This document shows, piece by piece, positions 34,849 to 43,195 of a stretch of DNA of 64,000 bases; position 1 is the stretch's first letter; each line of letters starts with the position of its first letter. This DNA comes from DASXYG01 sp036502625 (GTDB lineage Bacteria > Actinomycetota > Actinomycetes > Streptosporangiales > Streptosporangiaceae): NCBI GenBank assembly GCA_036502625.1, contig DASXYG010000123.1, positions 1-64,000 on the forward strand, read 5' to 3'. The notes below the pieces were generated by a model that saw nothing but the letters and a program-made list of their open reading frames with translations, was not told the origin of the DNA and did not search any database. Both the position numbers and the translations under genes were made by a program.

Positions 34849-35720
34849 GGCACACGATTCGCCCGCGCCGGGCCCGTACGCTGCGCCGGACGGCCGCCGC
34901 GCTCGCGGTGGCCGCGCTGGCGCTGGCGTCGGCCGCGTGCGGCACGGCGAGCGGCGCGGAGAAGTCCGTGGCCGACCACGAGGCGCCGCTGGTCATCGGC
35001 GTGAAGGCCGACCAGCCCGGCCTCGGCCAGCGGCAGGGCGCGAAGGACTCCTACGACGCCTACACCGGGTTCGACGTCGACATCGCGAAGTACATCGCGG
35101 CGAAGCTCGGGTTCACCACGGGCGAGGTCGAGTTCCGCGCGGTCACCTCGGGGAACCGGGAGTCGCTGCTGCGCAGCGGCGCCGTCGACATGGTGGTGGC
35201 CAGCTACTCCATCACCCCCGAACGCGAGCGCCAGGTGCTGTTCGGCGGCCCGTACTACGTCGCCCACCAGGACATCCTCGTCCGCTCGTCGGACACCTCG
35301 ATCCGCGGCGTCAAGGACCTCGCGCACCGGAAGCTGTGCAAGGTGGCCGGGTCGACGTCCTGGGAGCGGGTGATCAAGGAGGGCGACGTCCCCGCCGTAC
35401 CGGTCGCCGCGCCCGACTACAGCGCCTGCGTGAACCTGCTGCGCGACAAGAAGATCGACGCGGTCACCACCGACGACCTGATCCTCGCCGGCTACGCCAC
35501 CGCCTCGAACGGCGAGCTGCGGGTCGTGAACGCGCCGTTCTCCGACGAGCGCTACGGCGTGGGCCTCAGGAAGGGCGACGTCGCCGGGTGCGAGGCGGTC
35601 AACAAGGCGATCACGTCGATGTACCAGGACGCCAGCGCGCAGCTCCTGCTGGCGCAGTGGTTCGGCAAATCCGGGCTGGAGACCACCACGGACGTACCGC
35701 AATTCGAGGGGTGCAGTTAA
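34845..35720 (+). CDS. glnH: GlnH-like solute-binding lipoprotein
   Basis: The product is 291 residues with an Arg-rich signal peptide, hydrophobic core and lipobox ending at Cys32 (ALASAAC). It is followed by a type II periplasmic-binding fold for polar amino acids (YTGFDVDIAKYIAAKLGF, GAVDMVVASYSITPERERQV, AVTTDDLILAGYA, PFSDERYGVGLRKGD). In mycobacteria GlnH binds Asp and Glu and signals through GlnX to PknG. No ABC permease or ATPase gene accompanies it, so it is a sensor rather than a transporter part. ATGA overlap with glnX. Confidence 0.9.
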   Translation: MRHTIRPRRARTLRRTAAALAVAALALASAACGTASGAEKSVADHEAPLVIGVKADQPGLGQRQGAKDSYDAYTGFDVDIAKYIAAKLGFTTGEVEFRAVTSGNRESLLRSGAVDMVVASYSITPERERQVLFGGPYYVAHQDILVRSSDTSIRGVKDLAHRKLCKVAGSTSWERVIKEGDVPAVPVAAPDYSACVNLLRDKKIDAVTTDDLILAGYATASNGELRVVNAPFSDERYGVGLRKGDVAGCEAVNKAITSMYQDASAQLLLAQWFGKSGLETTTDVPQFEGCS

Positions 35721-35764
35721 CGGAGAAATGGCCTATTGCCGCCATTCGGGCGGAACGGCGGGGT

Positions 35765-35947
35765 TCAGCCGACGAGCTCTTCCTGCCGTTCCGCCGCGGA
35801 TGCGGTAACGGGCGTTTCGACCGCCGCGGCGGCCTCGGATTCGCGGCGCGCGTACGACACGGCGAGCGCGACGCCCGCGGCGATCAGTGCGGCGAGCACC
35901 ACGCCGAAGATGACGAACGCGGTCGTGAAATTCGCTGAGTCGATCAT
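35765..35947 (-). CDS. 60-residue single-span membrane protein
   Basis: The product has 60 residues with one membrane helix (TTAFVIFGVVLAALIAAGVA) followed by a short charged, Ala/Glu-rich cytosolic tail. AGGAG six bases before ATG 35947 supports this start over the upstream one at 35968. The function is unknown. It is convergent with the GlnH gene 44 bases away. Confidence 0.72.
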   Translation of the reverse strand: MIDSANFTTAFVIFGVVLAALIAAGVALAVSYARRESEAAAAVETPVTASAAERQEELVG

Positions 35948-36179
35948 GATGTGCTCCTTTTCTCGCACGACACGATCGACGTTACGAACCCCCGGCGGCG
36001 AATGCCCATGGATGGCGCTGTGTGCTGCGTCATATGGCGTGCGCCACGCGAATTCGAATTACGAGACTCGCAGTTCAGTGAACGCGGTGCGGCGCCGGCC
36101 GCCGTACGGTGTGGCGCACATCACCCCAGCGTCCGGCCGGTGCGCCGGACGCCCGCCGGACACACCCGGACATGACGAA

Positions 36180-36204
36180 GGCCCGGTGGTCGTGCCACCG
36201 GGCC
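36180..36204. terminator. 10-bp stem terminator after the 26-residue ORF
   Basis: GGCCCGGTGG (36180-36189) and CCACCGGGCC (36195-36204) with a 5-base loop lie 9 bases after the small ORF stop on the minus strand. Confidence 0.7.
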
Positions 36205-36212
36205 CGGACTCG

Positions 36213-36293
36213 TCACTTCTGCTTGCCGCTTTCGTGCTTTCCTCCCCCGGATGAGCTTTTGTGATCTCCGTTGGCACCTTCGTGCTTCCCCAT
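36213..36293 (-). CDS. 26-residue basic His/Gly/Lys-rich peptide
   Basis: This is a complete small ORF: ATG at 36293 preceded by GGAGGGG with 5-base spacing, 26 codons, TGA at 36213-36215, then a strong hairpin. The peptide contains GKHE twice (residues 2-5 and 19-22), has no hydrophobic core, and is basic. Codons such as AAA, TCA, GGA and GGT are unusual for this genome. It starts 48 bases after the flavin reductase stop on the same strand and may share its transcript. The family is not recognised; a His-rich, metal-binding or nucleic-acid-binding role is only a guess. Confidence 0.7.
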   Translation of the reverse strand: MGKHEGANGDHKSSSGGGKHESGKQK

Positions 36294-36341
36294 GGTGACC
36301 CCTCCAACTCCGTAGAGCCGTCTCACCTACCCCTACCCCGC

Positions 36342-37757
36342 CTACAGCGGATATGTCTCCAGAAGGCGGAGCCACACTTCACTGATGGTCGGGTAGGACG
36401 GGACAGCATGCCACAGACGGTCGATCGGTACGGCACCGACGACGGCCACCGTGGCGGAATGCAGCAGTTCGCCCGATCCGGGCCCGGCAAAGGTCGCGCC
36501 GAGCAGGACGCGCCGCGCGGTGTCCACCACGATCTTTGCGTGCCCCTGGAAGTCGTCCGCGTACAGCGCCGCGCCGGCCACGTTCCCGGTGTCGAACTCG
36601 ACGGCGTGCACGTCGTAGCCGGCCGCGACCGCCTCGCCCTCGGTCATGCCGACCTGCGCCACCTCGGGATCGGTGAAGACCACCTGCGGCACGGCGGAGC
36701 CGAGCGCGGTGGTGGAGTGCGCCTGCCAGGGGCCGTCCTCGACGGTGCGCCCGGCGGCGCGCGCGGCGATCACGTCGCCGACGGCGCGCGCGGTGTACTT
36801 CCCCATGTGGGTCAGCGGCGCGTCGCCGGTGACGTCGCCCGCGGCGTACAGCCAGCCGTCCGGGACGCCGCGGACCCGGCCGGTGGTGTCGATCTCCAGG
36901 TTCGCTCCGGGCTTCACGCCGATGGTGTCGAGCCCGATGTCGTCGGTGCGCGGCCGGCGTCCGGTGGCGAACAGCACCTCGTCGGTGGTCAGCGCCGAGC
37001 CGTCGGACAGCGTCAGCGTCACCGCGACCTCGCGGTCGACGGCGTCCACCCCGACGCCGGAGCGCACCACCACGCCCTGGGCGTTCAGCCCGACGCGCAC
37101 GAGGTCGCCGGCGAACGCCTCCATGCGCGGCAGCAGCCGGTCGCCGCGGACGAGCAGCGTGACGCGGGACCCGAGGGTGGCCCACGCGGCGGCCATCTCG
37201 CAGCCGACCACGCCGCCGCCGACGATGGCCAGCCGCTCCGGCGGGAACATCGCGGACGTCGCGTCGCGGCTGGTCCACGGGTCGGCCCCGGCCAGCCCCG
37301 GGATCTCCGGCAGCACGGCCTCGCTGCCGGTGCAGACCACGACCGCGTGGTCGGCGGTGATCGTCCGGGCGCCGTCGGCGGAGGTGACCGTGACCGTACG
37401 GCGGCCGCTGATGCGGCCCTGGCCGCGCAGCAGGTCGATGCCGGCGCCGTTGAGCCAGGAGACCTGGCCGTCGTCGTGCCAGTGGGAGGTGAAGGCGTCG
37501 CGGCGGCCGAGGGTGGCGCGGACGTCGAGCTGGCCGGTGACCGCCTGGCGCGCGCCGTCGACCCGCCGGGCCTCGGCCAGCGCCGCGCCGGAGCGCAGCA
37601 GCGCCTTGCTCGGCATGCACGCCCAGTACGAGCATTCGCCCCCGACGAGCTCGCTCTCCACGATCGCGGCCGTGAGCCCGCCCCGTACGGCCCGGTCGGC
37701 GACGTTCTCGCCGGTCGGCCCGGCGCCGAGCACGATCACGTCATAGCTGTCCCGCAC
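36342..37757 (-). CDS. Pyridine nucleotide-disulfide oxidoreductase (dihydrolipoamide dehydrogenase-like)
   Basis: The product is 471 residues: FAD-binding VIVLGAGPTGENVADRA, redox-active Cys42/Cys47 in GGECSYWACMPSKALL, NAD(P)-binding LAIVGGGVVGCEMAAAWATL, second FAD motif LYAAGDVTG, and dimer domain with HAVPSYPTISEVW. The final HPT/HPS-type His-Glu pair of true lipoamide dehydrogenases is altered (HAVPSYPT). The substrate is unknown and mercuric-reductase-like or mycothione-reductase-like roles are possible. No partner 2-oxoacid dehydrogenase genes are nearby. Confidence 0.9.
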   Translation of the reverse strand: MRDSYDVIVLGAGPTGENVADRAVRGGLTAAIVESELVGGECSYWACMPSKALLRSGAALAEARRVDGARQAVTGQLDVRATLGRRDAFTSHWHDDGQVSWLNGAGIDLLRGQGRISGRRTVTVTSADGARTITADHAVVVCTGSEAVLPEIPGLAGADPWTSRDATSAMFPPERLAIVGGGVVGCEMAAAWATLGSRVTLLVRGDRLLPRMEAFAGDLVRVGLNAQGVVVRSGVGVDAVDREVAVTLTLSDGSALTTDEVLFATGRRPRTDDIGLDTIGVKPGANLEIDTTGRVRGVPDGWLYAAGDVTGDAPLTHMGKYTARAVGDVIAARAAGRTVEDGPWQAHSTTALGSAVPQVVFTDPEVAQVGMTEGEAVAAGYDVHAVEFDTGNVAGAALYADDFQGHAKIVVDTARRVLLGATFAGPGSGELLHSATVAVVGAVPIDRLWHAVPSYPTISEVWLRLLETYPL

Positions 37758-37933
37758 GATGTCTCCCCCTCGCGTTTCCGGTACCGGCGCCCCCCGAGAC
37801 CGCCGCCGACCACTCTTTCATCCCGGCCGCTGACAGGGGCGCCTGCGCGCCGAACCGCCGCCGGATATTGTGCTCGCACCGCGGAACGGGCGGGACCGTC
37901 ACCCTGACCGATCCAGTTAGGTGGTGTTTCGCC

Positions 37934-38365
37934 GTGCGTCACCTCGGCGGATTCATCCTCGGCATCATCGCCGTCCCGATCGTCCTGTACGGCACGGGCT
38001 GGGGCTACGCCCGAACCCGCGGCCTCGCCGTCGGCGCGTCGCCCGCGAGCACCCCCGAGCTCCTCGGCTACGCCGCCCTCGGCGGTGTCGGCCTCCTGAT
38101 CGGCCTGATCCTGGCCACCCGCGTATCGCCATTGGCGGCCTTCCTCCCGGCGGCCGCGCTCCTGGCCTGGACGGGCGCGCTGTTCTGGGACGCACAGCGC
38201 GCCTCCGGCTGGGCGCCCGGCGGCGCGGCCGGATCCGGCATGTCGGCGCTGCTGGCGTCCGGCGTCTACGGCCTGCTCGGCGTCGCCCTGCTGCTCCCGC
38301 TGCTGATGCCGCGCCGCTGGCGGCGCCGCGAGGAGGACGCGGGCGACGGCACGTTCTTCAACTGA
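37934..38365 (+). CDS. Small actinobacterial membrane protein, unknown
   Basis: The product is 143 residues with four membrane helices (HLGGFILGIIAVPIVLYGTG, LLGYAALGGVGLLIGLILAT, LAAFLPAAALLAWTGALF, GVYGLLGVALLLPLLM) and a charged C-terminus. GTG 37934 with an AGGTGG site upstream starts just before the first helix; the longer frame from 37868 has no site. Its stop overlaps the end of the methyltransferase remnant on the other strand. Confidence 0.68.
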   Translation: MRHLGGFILGIIAVPIVLYGTGWGYARTRGLAVGASPASTPELLGYAALGGVGLLIGLILATRVSPLAAFLPAAALLAWTGALFWDAQRASGWAPGGAAGSGMSALLASGVYGLLGVALLLPLLMPRRWRRREEDAGDGTFFN

Positions 38366-38554
38366 CCGCCGCGGCCGTCCACTCCGCGGAGGCGTCCTCG
38401 ATGTCCTGCCAGACGTCGCGCGCTCCGCCGAGCCGCACCTCATACGCGTCGCCGGGGCCGGTGCCGATCTCCAGCACCCGGTGGCCAGCGCCACGCCGAG
38501 CGCCTCCAGCATCCAGGCCACCACCGTGGGCTGCGACAGTGAGCTGGTGGTCAC
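38358..38554 (-). pseudogene. Remnant of a PCMT-like protein methyltransferase
   Basis: One frame reads a family-typical SQPTVVAWMLEALGV, and the next frame continues GHRVLEIGTGPG, which is SAM-binding motif I. This leads at once into DAYEVRLGGARDVWQDIEDA, which in this family belongs near the C-terminus. A frameshift and loss of the central part are therefore both visible in under 200 bases. Intact relatives are O-methyltransferases of the L-isoaspartyl type, often tied to peptide natural products in actinomycetes. The remnant sits between a membrane protein and an MFS gene. Confidence 0.7.
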
Positions 38555-38569
38555 GCCGGGGCCGTCCTC

Positions 38570-39892
38570 CTACGAACCCGCGGCCTCCGCCTTGTGCGTC
38601 TCCGGGAGGAAGCGGACGCACAGTACGGTCAGCACGCCCATGATCGCGATGTACGCGGCGACCGACATCGAGGTGTGCGTGGCGTCGAGCAGCAGCGTCA
38701 TCAGGAACGGCGTGCCGCCGGAGATCACGATCGCGGCGAGCTGGTACGCCGCCGACGCGCCCGAATACCGTACGTGCGGCTCGAACAGGTCGGACAGGTG
38801 CGCGGCCAGCGGCCCGTACGTCAGGCTCGACCCCACGCCGGTGATCGTGGTGGCCAGCCAGATCAGCGGCAGCGACCCGGTGTCGACCAGCCAGAAGAAC
38901 GGGAACCCGGCGAGCGCGATCACGACGCCGCCCGCGTACATCAGCGGCTTGCGGCCGAGGCGGTCCGACAGCGCGCCCGCGCCGAAGATCGCCGCCGCGG
39001 ACAGGAACGACCCGAGCAGCACGACGAGCAGCAGCGGGTCGCGCGCGACGTGCAGCTCGCGGGTCGCGTAGTCCAGCAGCCCGGAGATCGTGATGTAGAA
39101 GGTGGAGTTCGACCCGCACAGCAGGCCCGCGCCCAGGATGATCTTCTTCGGGTGCGTGCGGATGGCCTCGAACAGCGGCAGCCGGGTGCGCGCCGTCTCG
39201 TCCTTGTCCGCCTCGCTCTTCAGCTTGCGGAACACGGGGGAGTCCTCGACGCGGAGCTGGATGAACAGCACGACGGGGAACAGCAGCGCGCTGAGCAGGA
39301 ACGGGATGCGCCAGCCCCACGAGGCGAAGCCGGTGTCGGAGGCGACCGCGCCGATGACCAGGAACGCGACGTTGCCGAGGATGACGCCGAACGGCACGCC
39401 CATCTGGCCGAACGTGCCCATCATGCCGCGCCGCCTCGGGTTGGCGCTCTCGGTGAGCAGCAGGATCATGCCGCCCCACTGGCCGCCGATCGCGATGCCC
39501 TGCGCGAACCGCAGCACCACCAGGAGGACCGGCGCCGCCACGCCGATCGCGCCCGCGGTGGGCAGCAGGCCGATGCAGAACGTGGTGGCCGCCGTCGTGG
39601 TCAGGCAGATGACCAGCGCCTTCTTGCGGCCGAGCCGGTCGCCGACGTGGCCGAACACCAGGCCGCCGATCGGCCGGGCGATGAACCCGGCCCAGAACGT
39701 GCCGAACGACAGCAGCACGCCGGTGACCACGGACTCGCCCGGGAAGAACAGCTTCGGGAAGACCAGGGCCGCGGCCGTGGCGAAGATGAAGAAGTCGTAC
39801 CACTCGATCGAACTGCCGAGCAGGGCGGCGCCGCCGAGGCGTCGTACCTGCGCACGGGGTGGATGCGGGATCGTCGTCACGGTTTCGCCCAT
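38570..39892 (-). CDS. MFS transporter, metabolite:H+ symporter (MHS/ShiA-ProP-like) family
   Basis: The product has 440 residues and 12 predicted membrane helices. MHS hallmarks are SSIEWYDFFIFATAAALVF, RPIGGLVFGHVGDRLGRKKA, LRFAQGIAIGGQWGGMILLL, the central-loop VEDSPVF, and LSDLFEPHVRYSGASAAYQL. It imports small organic acids, shikimate, proline/betaine or similar with protons; the substrate is not readable. A palindromic element lies about 90 bases upstream. Confidence 0.92.
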   Translation of the reverse strand: MGETVTTIPHPPRAQVRRLGGAALLGSSIEWYDFFIFATAAALVFPKLFFPGESVVTGVLLSFGTFWAGFIARPIGGLVFGHVGDRLGRKKALVICLTTTAATTFCIGLLPTAGAIGVAAPVLLVVLRFAQGIAIGGQWGGMILLLTESANPRRRGMMGTFGQMGVPFGVILGNVAFLVIGAVASDTGFASWGWRIPFLLSALLFPVVLFIQLRVEDSPVFRKLKSEADKDETARTRLPLFEAIRTHPKKIILGAGLLCGSNSTFYITISGLLDYATRELHVARDPLLLVVLLGSFLSAAAIFGAGALSDRLGRKPLMYAGGVVIALAGFPFFWLVDTGSLPLIWLATTITGVGSSLTYGPLAAHLSDLFEPHVRYSGASAAYQLAAIVISGGTPFLMTLLLDATHTSMSVAAYIAIMGVLTVLCVRFLPETHKAEAAGS

Positions 39893-39979
39893 CGGGGGGC
39901 TCCTGTCTCGCGGTAGCGGGGGTGCCGTGGGTCAGGGTGGGGGCGAGGGGGAACGGTGGACCGAGTCGCCAATATTGAC

Positions 39980-39991
39980 ATCGACGTCGAT
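39980..39991. promoter_or_regulatory. ATCGACGTCGAT palindrome in the MFS / signal peptidase divergent region
   Basis: A perfect 12-bp palindrome lies directly after TTGACA (39975-39980) and after a second palindrome CAATATTG (39970-39977). The region is AT-rich and divergent, so promoter or operator function is plausible. Confidence 0.4.
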
Positions 39992-40117
39992 AAAAGGGAA
40001 TGGCCGATCGCGAACAAATGATCGGTGTCCCCTCGTACGCAGAATGTCCGTTATCGCACTCCGTGTGCGTGCGGCTACCTACCTATCCGCCTCCAGGCGC
40101 TAGTAGAGTCACGGACC

Positions 40118-40837
40118 GTGAAAGAAGTCGACGACACGACGGCGTCCTCCGTAGAGCAGGCTGACGGCTCTCGGCAGGAGAGGCCCAAGAAAAAGGGCGG
40201 TTTCTGGCGGGAATTGCCCATCATGGTCGCCGTGGCGATCGTGCTGGCGATCCTTCTCCGTACGTTCGTCGTCGAGAGCTTCTTCATCCCGTCATCGTCG
40301 ATGGAGAAGACGCTGCACGGCTGCCCCGGCTGCACGGCCGACCGGGTGCTGGTCAACCGCATGGTCTACCGCTTCCACGACCCGCGCCCCGGCAACATCG
40401 TGGTGTTCTCCGCGCCCGACGGCTGGGACGTCTCCGGCGACGCGACCGCCGGGGGCGGCGGCGTCACCGCCGCGCTTGACAAGGTGAGCCAGTGGCTCGG
40501 CGGCGGCGGGTCCTCGGACCGCGAGAAGCTGGTCAAGCGGGTCATCGCGGTCGGCGGCCAGCGCATCCGCTGCTGCAGCACCGACGGCCGGGTGGTCGTC
40601 GACGGCAAGCCCATCAACGAGCCGTACGTCTTCCGCGACGGCCCCGACCCCCGCCGCCACTTCAGCACCGTCCACGTGCCGAAGGGCTACCTCTGGGTGA
40701 TGGGCGACCACCGCAACGTCTCCGCCGACTCCCGCTGGCACCGCGACGCCCCCGACGGCGGCATGGTGCCCATCAAGGACGTCGTCGGCGAGCCGTTCGC
40801 GATCTACTGGCCCGTCTCCCGCTGGCGCTTCCTCTAA
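40118..40837 (+). CDS. lepB: Signal peptidase I
   Basis: The product has 239 residues: cytosolic charged start, one membrane helix (IMVAVAIVLAILLRTFVVES), catalytic Ser61 in PSSSMEKTL, and catalytic Lys140 in KLVKRVIAVGG. Family box MGDHRNVSADSR and the C-terminal VGEPFAIYWPVSRW follow. It cleaves signal peptides of exported proteins at the outer membrane face. GTG 40118 is the start that keeps the normal length. Solitary here rather than near rplS, so it is probably one of several paralogues. Confidence 0.92.
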   Translation: MKEVDDTTASSVEQADGSRQERPKKKGGFWRELPIMVAVAIVLAILLRTFVVESFFIPSSSMEKTLHGCPGCTADRVLVNRMVYRFHDPRPGNIVVFSAPDGWDVSGDATAGGGGVTAALDKVSQWLGGGGSSDREKLVKRVIAVGGQRIRCCSTDGRVVVDGKPINEPYVFRDGPDPRRHFSTVHVPKGYLWVMGDHRNVSADSRWHRDAPDGGMVPIKDVVGEPFAIYWPVSRWRFL

Positions 40838-42033
40838 CCCTCCGCGAGCGCGCGCATCGCGGCCAGCCGCGGCCCGCGCTTGGCCGGGGCGTCGAGGCTC
40901 GACCCCTTGGCGTCGCCGAGCTGGTCGCGGACGAACGCCTCGGTCCGCTCGACCGCCGCGCGCAGCGCGTCCGCGTCCGCCGGCGGGCCGAACGACGCCC
41001 ACACGATGGCGTCCGCCTCGGGGTCGTAGTCCCACAGCCCGGCGAGCCGCCCCCGGTCGACGATGCCCTGCGCGGGGAGATCGGTGAGCCCGCCCATGCG
41101 GTGGGCGCCGAGCGCGCGGTCGCGGTCGGCGGCGTCGAGCAGCGACGGGAGGTCGCGGCGCAGCAGCGCGATGCCGTCCAGCCAGCCCACCAGCGCGTAC
41201 GCGGGGTCCGCCGGGGGAGTGAAGGCGTCGTACGCGGCGGCGTCGTCGGGGAACGCGAGCGGCGGGTCGTCGGCGCCGGCCGCGAGCGGCACCAGCCCGA
41301 GCTCCGCGACCGCCGCCTTCACCCGCGCGGCGGTGAAGCCGGAGAACCAGCGGAACTCGGCCGGGCGCGCGCCGCCCGTCCACGCCCAGTAGCGGCGGGC
41401 CAGCTCCACCGCCGCCTCGTCGGGATCCGGCCCGCCCGCGGCCACCGGCGACGGCGACCAGCGCGCGTAGGCGTACCGCTGGCGGTCGAGCCGGCCGTCG
41501 AGGGAGACACGGCGGATCGCGCCGTCGGCCTGCAGCAGCCCCAGCGCCACCGGCAGCGTCGTGGAGACGCCCTTGCGCTTGCCCGCCTCGCCGAGGCTGC
41601 GCACGGCGTCGCCGAGCCGCTGCCGCAGCGCACGCGGGTCCAGCGGCCCGCCCGCGGCGTCGAGCTCGCCGAGGACGCGCTCGCCCAGGGCGTCCAGCTC
41701 CGCGCGCGGCACGCCGAGCCTCTCGCACACGGCCGCCTCCGCACGCGCGGCGGCGCCGCCGACGGCGAGCCCGAGCGCGTAGTCGGCGGCGGGCAGGACG
41801 TAGACGCAGCCGCGCGCGCTCGGCAGCTCGTGGACCGCGACGTCGGCGATGGCGGTGTCCGCCTCCGCGCGGCCGACGCCGGCGCGGGCGAACATCTGGA
41901 GGTACGGGTTGACGCCGCCGACCGACCGCGCCCAGCCCGTACGGGCCAGCACCTCGGCGGGGCCGGCGCCCTTCGCCGATCCGTCGAGCCACTGGCGGTG
42001 CGCCCACCAGGCGCGCAGCTTCGCGGTCTCCAT
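40834..42033 (-). CDS. Winged-helix DNA-binding protein, YcaQ/AlkZ-like (HTH_42)
   Basis: The product has 399 residues. It matches the HTH_42 family of winged-helix proteins that includes the AlkZ/YcaQ glycosylases: N-terminal LRAWWAHRQWLDG, GVNPYLQMFAR, ELPSARGCVYVLPAADY, FRWFSGFTAARVKAAVAEL, and a late LWDYDPEADAIVWASFG. Members unhook interstrand crosslinks or protect producers from DNA-damaging natural products; activity here is unproven. It is probably in one operon with the MarR gene 37 bases upstream. Confidence 0.82.
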   Translation of the reverse strand: METAKLRAWWAHRQWLDGSAKGAGPAEVLARTGWARSVGGVNPYLQMFARAGVGRAEADTAIADVAVHELPSARGCVYVLPAADYALGLAVGGAAARAEAAVCERLGVPRAELDALGERVLGELDAAGGPLDPRALRQRLGDAVRSLGEAGKRKGVSTTLPVALGLLQADGAIRRVSLDGRLDRQRYAYARWSPSPVAAGGPDPDEAAVELARRYWAWTGGARPAEFRWFSGFTAARVKAAVAELGLVPLAAGADDPPLAFPDDAAAYDAFTPPADPAYALVGWLDGIALLRRDLPSLLDAADRDRALGAHRMGGLTDLPAQGIVDRGRLAGLWDYDPEADAIVWASFGPPADADALRAAVERTEAFVRDQLGDAKGSSLDAPAKRGPRLAAMRALAEG

Positions 42034-42070
42034 GCCGTCGGCCTTTCGTGCGTGCGGGTCGGACGGGCGG

Positions 42071-42571
42071 TCAGACGAGGCGGTCCAGGATGTCGGCCAG
42101 GCGTTCGAGCAGCGGGACGGCCAGCTCGCGCTCGGCGCCGGACAGCTCCGACCACAACACCACCATGCTGTCGGCGATCTCGTCCTGCTTTTCGCGGAGC
42201 AGCTTGCGGCCGTGGGTCGTCAGGCCGACGGTGATGCCGCGGCGGTCGCGGTCGGCGGGGCGGCGGTTGATCAGCCCGCCGCGTTCGAGGCCGCCGAGGG
42301 ACCGGGTGACGGTCGGCTGCGCGAGCCCGGCGGCGTCGGCGATCGCGCCGACCCCCTGGTCGCCCGCGGCCTGGACGGCGAGCAGGATGGCGAGCTGCGG
42401 GACCGAGACCTCCGGCATGCGCCGCTGCAGCCGGGTGCCGCTGCGCCTGCTGGCCTGCACCAGCCGGATCAGCGCCTGCGTCAGCTCGCGCACCGCGGCC
42501 TCGTCGCCGATGCCGTTGGCCGCCATGGCCCGGTCCCCCGCGACCGCGGCCTCCGCCCCGTCTCCCACCAC
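42071..42571 (-). CDS. MarR-family regulator
   Basis: The product has about 166 residues. The MarR winged helix shows VSVPQLAILLAVQAAGDQGV, ADAAGLAQPTVTRSLGGLER and the wing DRDRRGITVGLTTHGRKLL. GTG 42571 has GGAGG five bases upstream; TTG 42598 and ATG 42526 are other in-frame options. A perfect 10-bp dyad between this gene and the divergent USP gene is the obvious operator for self-regulation. It may sense phenolic or drug-like ligands. Confidence 0.88.
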   Translation of the reverse strand: MVGDGAEAAVAGDRAMAANGIGDEAAVRELTQALIRLVQASRRSGTRLQRRMPEVSVPQLAILLAVQAAGDQGVGAIADAAGLAQPTVTRSLGGLERGGLINRRPADRDRRGITVGLTTHGRKLLREKQDEIADSMVVLWSELSGAERELAVPLLERLADILDRLV

Positions 42572-42640
42572 CCGCACCTCCCGCTCCCTACCCCCCAATC
42601 AATCACACCAGTCCGTCGCTGTGGCATGTCACCTATAGCC

Positions 42641-42662
42641 AGTACATAGCAAGCTATGTACT
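42641..42662. promoter_or_regulatory. Perfect 10-bp inverted repeat operator between MarR and USP genes
   Basis: AGTACATAGC (42641-42650) and GCTATGTACT (42653-42662) are separated by AA. It lies 10 bases before the USP start and 70 upstream of the MarR start, in AT-rich DNA. Size and symmetry fit a MarR dimer site, and binding there should repress both genes. Confidence 0.7.
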
Positions 42663-42671
42663 CTGGGGGCG

Positions 42672-43181
42672 ATGGCGGACGATCGAGGGGATCATATGGC
42701 GTTGCCGCAACCTCGGACACCGCGGCGTACGACCGACCACGGCGACGGCTCGGTCGTCGTGGGGGTCGACGGCGGTCCGTCCGGACGTGCCGCGCTCGAC
42801 GTGGCCGCCGACGATGTGGCCGATACCGGCGCCGACGTCGTCGCCGTGCACGTACGCCGCCGCATGACGACCGGCGAGTGCTTCGCGATGACCGCCGGCA
42901 TGCTGTGCGCCTACGCCGGCGAATGGCGCGACGACGTGGAGCTCCAGGCCTGGCTGGACTGCGTCCAGCACCTGGAGACCAAGGGCGTGCGATGGCGCTT
43001 CCAAGCCGTGACCGGCGATCCGGTCCGCGCCCTGCGCGTCGCCGCCGACAGCCTCGGCGCCGGTGCCGTCTACGCTGGCATCCGCGACCGCGGCCCGCTG
43101 GCCGCCCACCTCCACCGCTGCCCGGCGCGCGACCTCGTGCACAGCTCGCCGGACCTCATCAGGCTCGCCCGCTACACCTGA
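42672..43181 (+). CDS. Universal stress protein (USP)-like protein
   Basis: The product has 169 residues. The N-terminal strand/loop VVVGVDGGPSGRAALDVAAD and the later GDPVRALRVAADSLGAGAVY pattern fit the USP fold. The ATP-binding G-x2-G-x9-G-S motif at the end is not present (CPARDLVHSSPD), so nucleotide binding is doubtful. It starts just downstream of the MarR dyad and is likely repressed by that regulator. Confidence 0.72.
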   Translation: MADDRGDHMALPQPRTPRRTTDHGDGSVVVGVDGGPSGRAALDVAADDVADTGADVVAVHVRRRMTTGECFAMTAGMLCAYAGEWRDDVELQAWLDCVQHLETKGVRWRFQAVTGDPVRALRVAADSLGAGAVYAGIRDRGPLAAHLHRCPARDLVHSSPDLIRLARYT

Positions 43182-43195
43182 GCAGGGTGCCCGCC

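Noticed and set aside
38554..38643. Frames suggesting a full methyltransferase gene upstream of the remnant
   Set aside because: The sequence before the SQPT motif is the end of the MFS gene; only a collapsed fragment exists.
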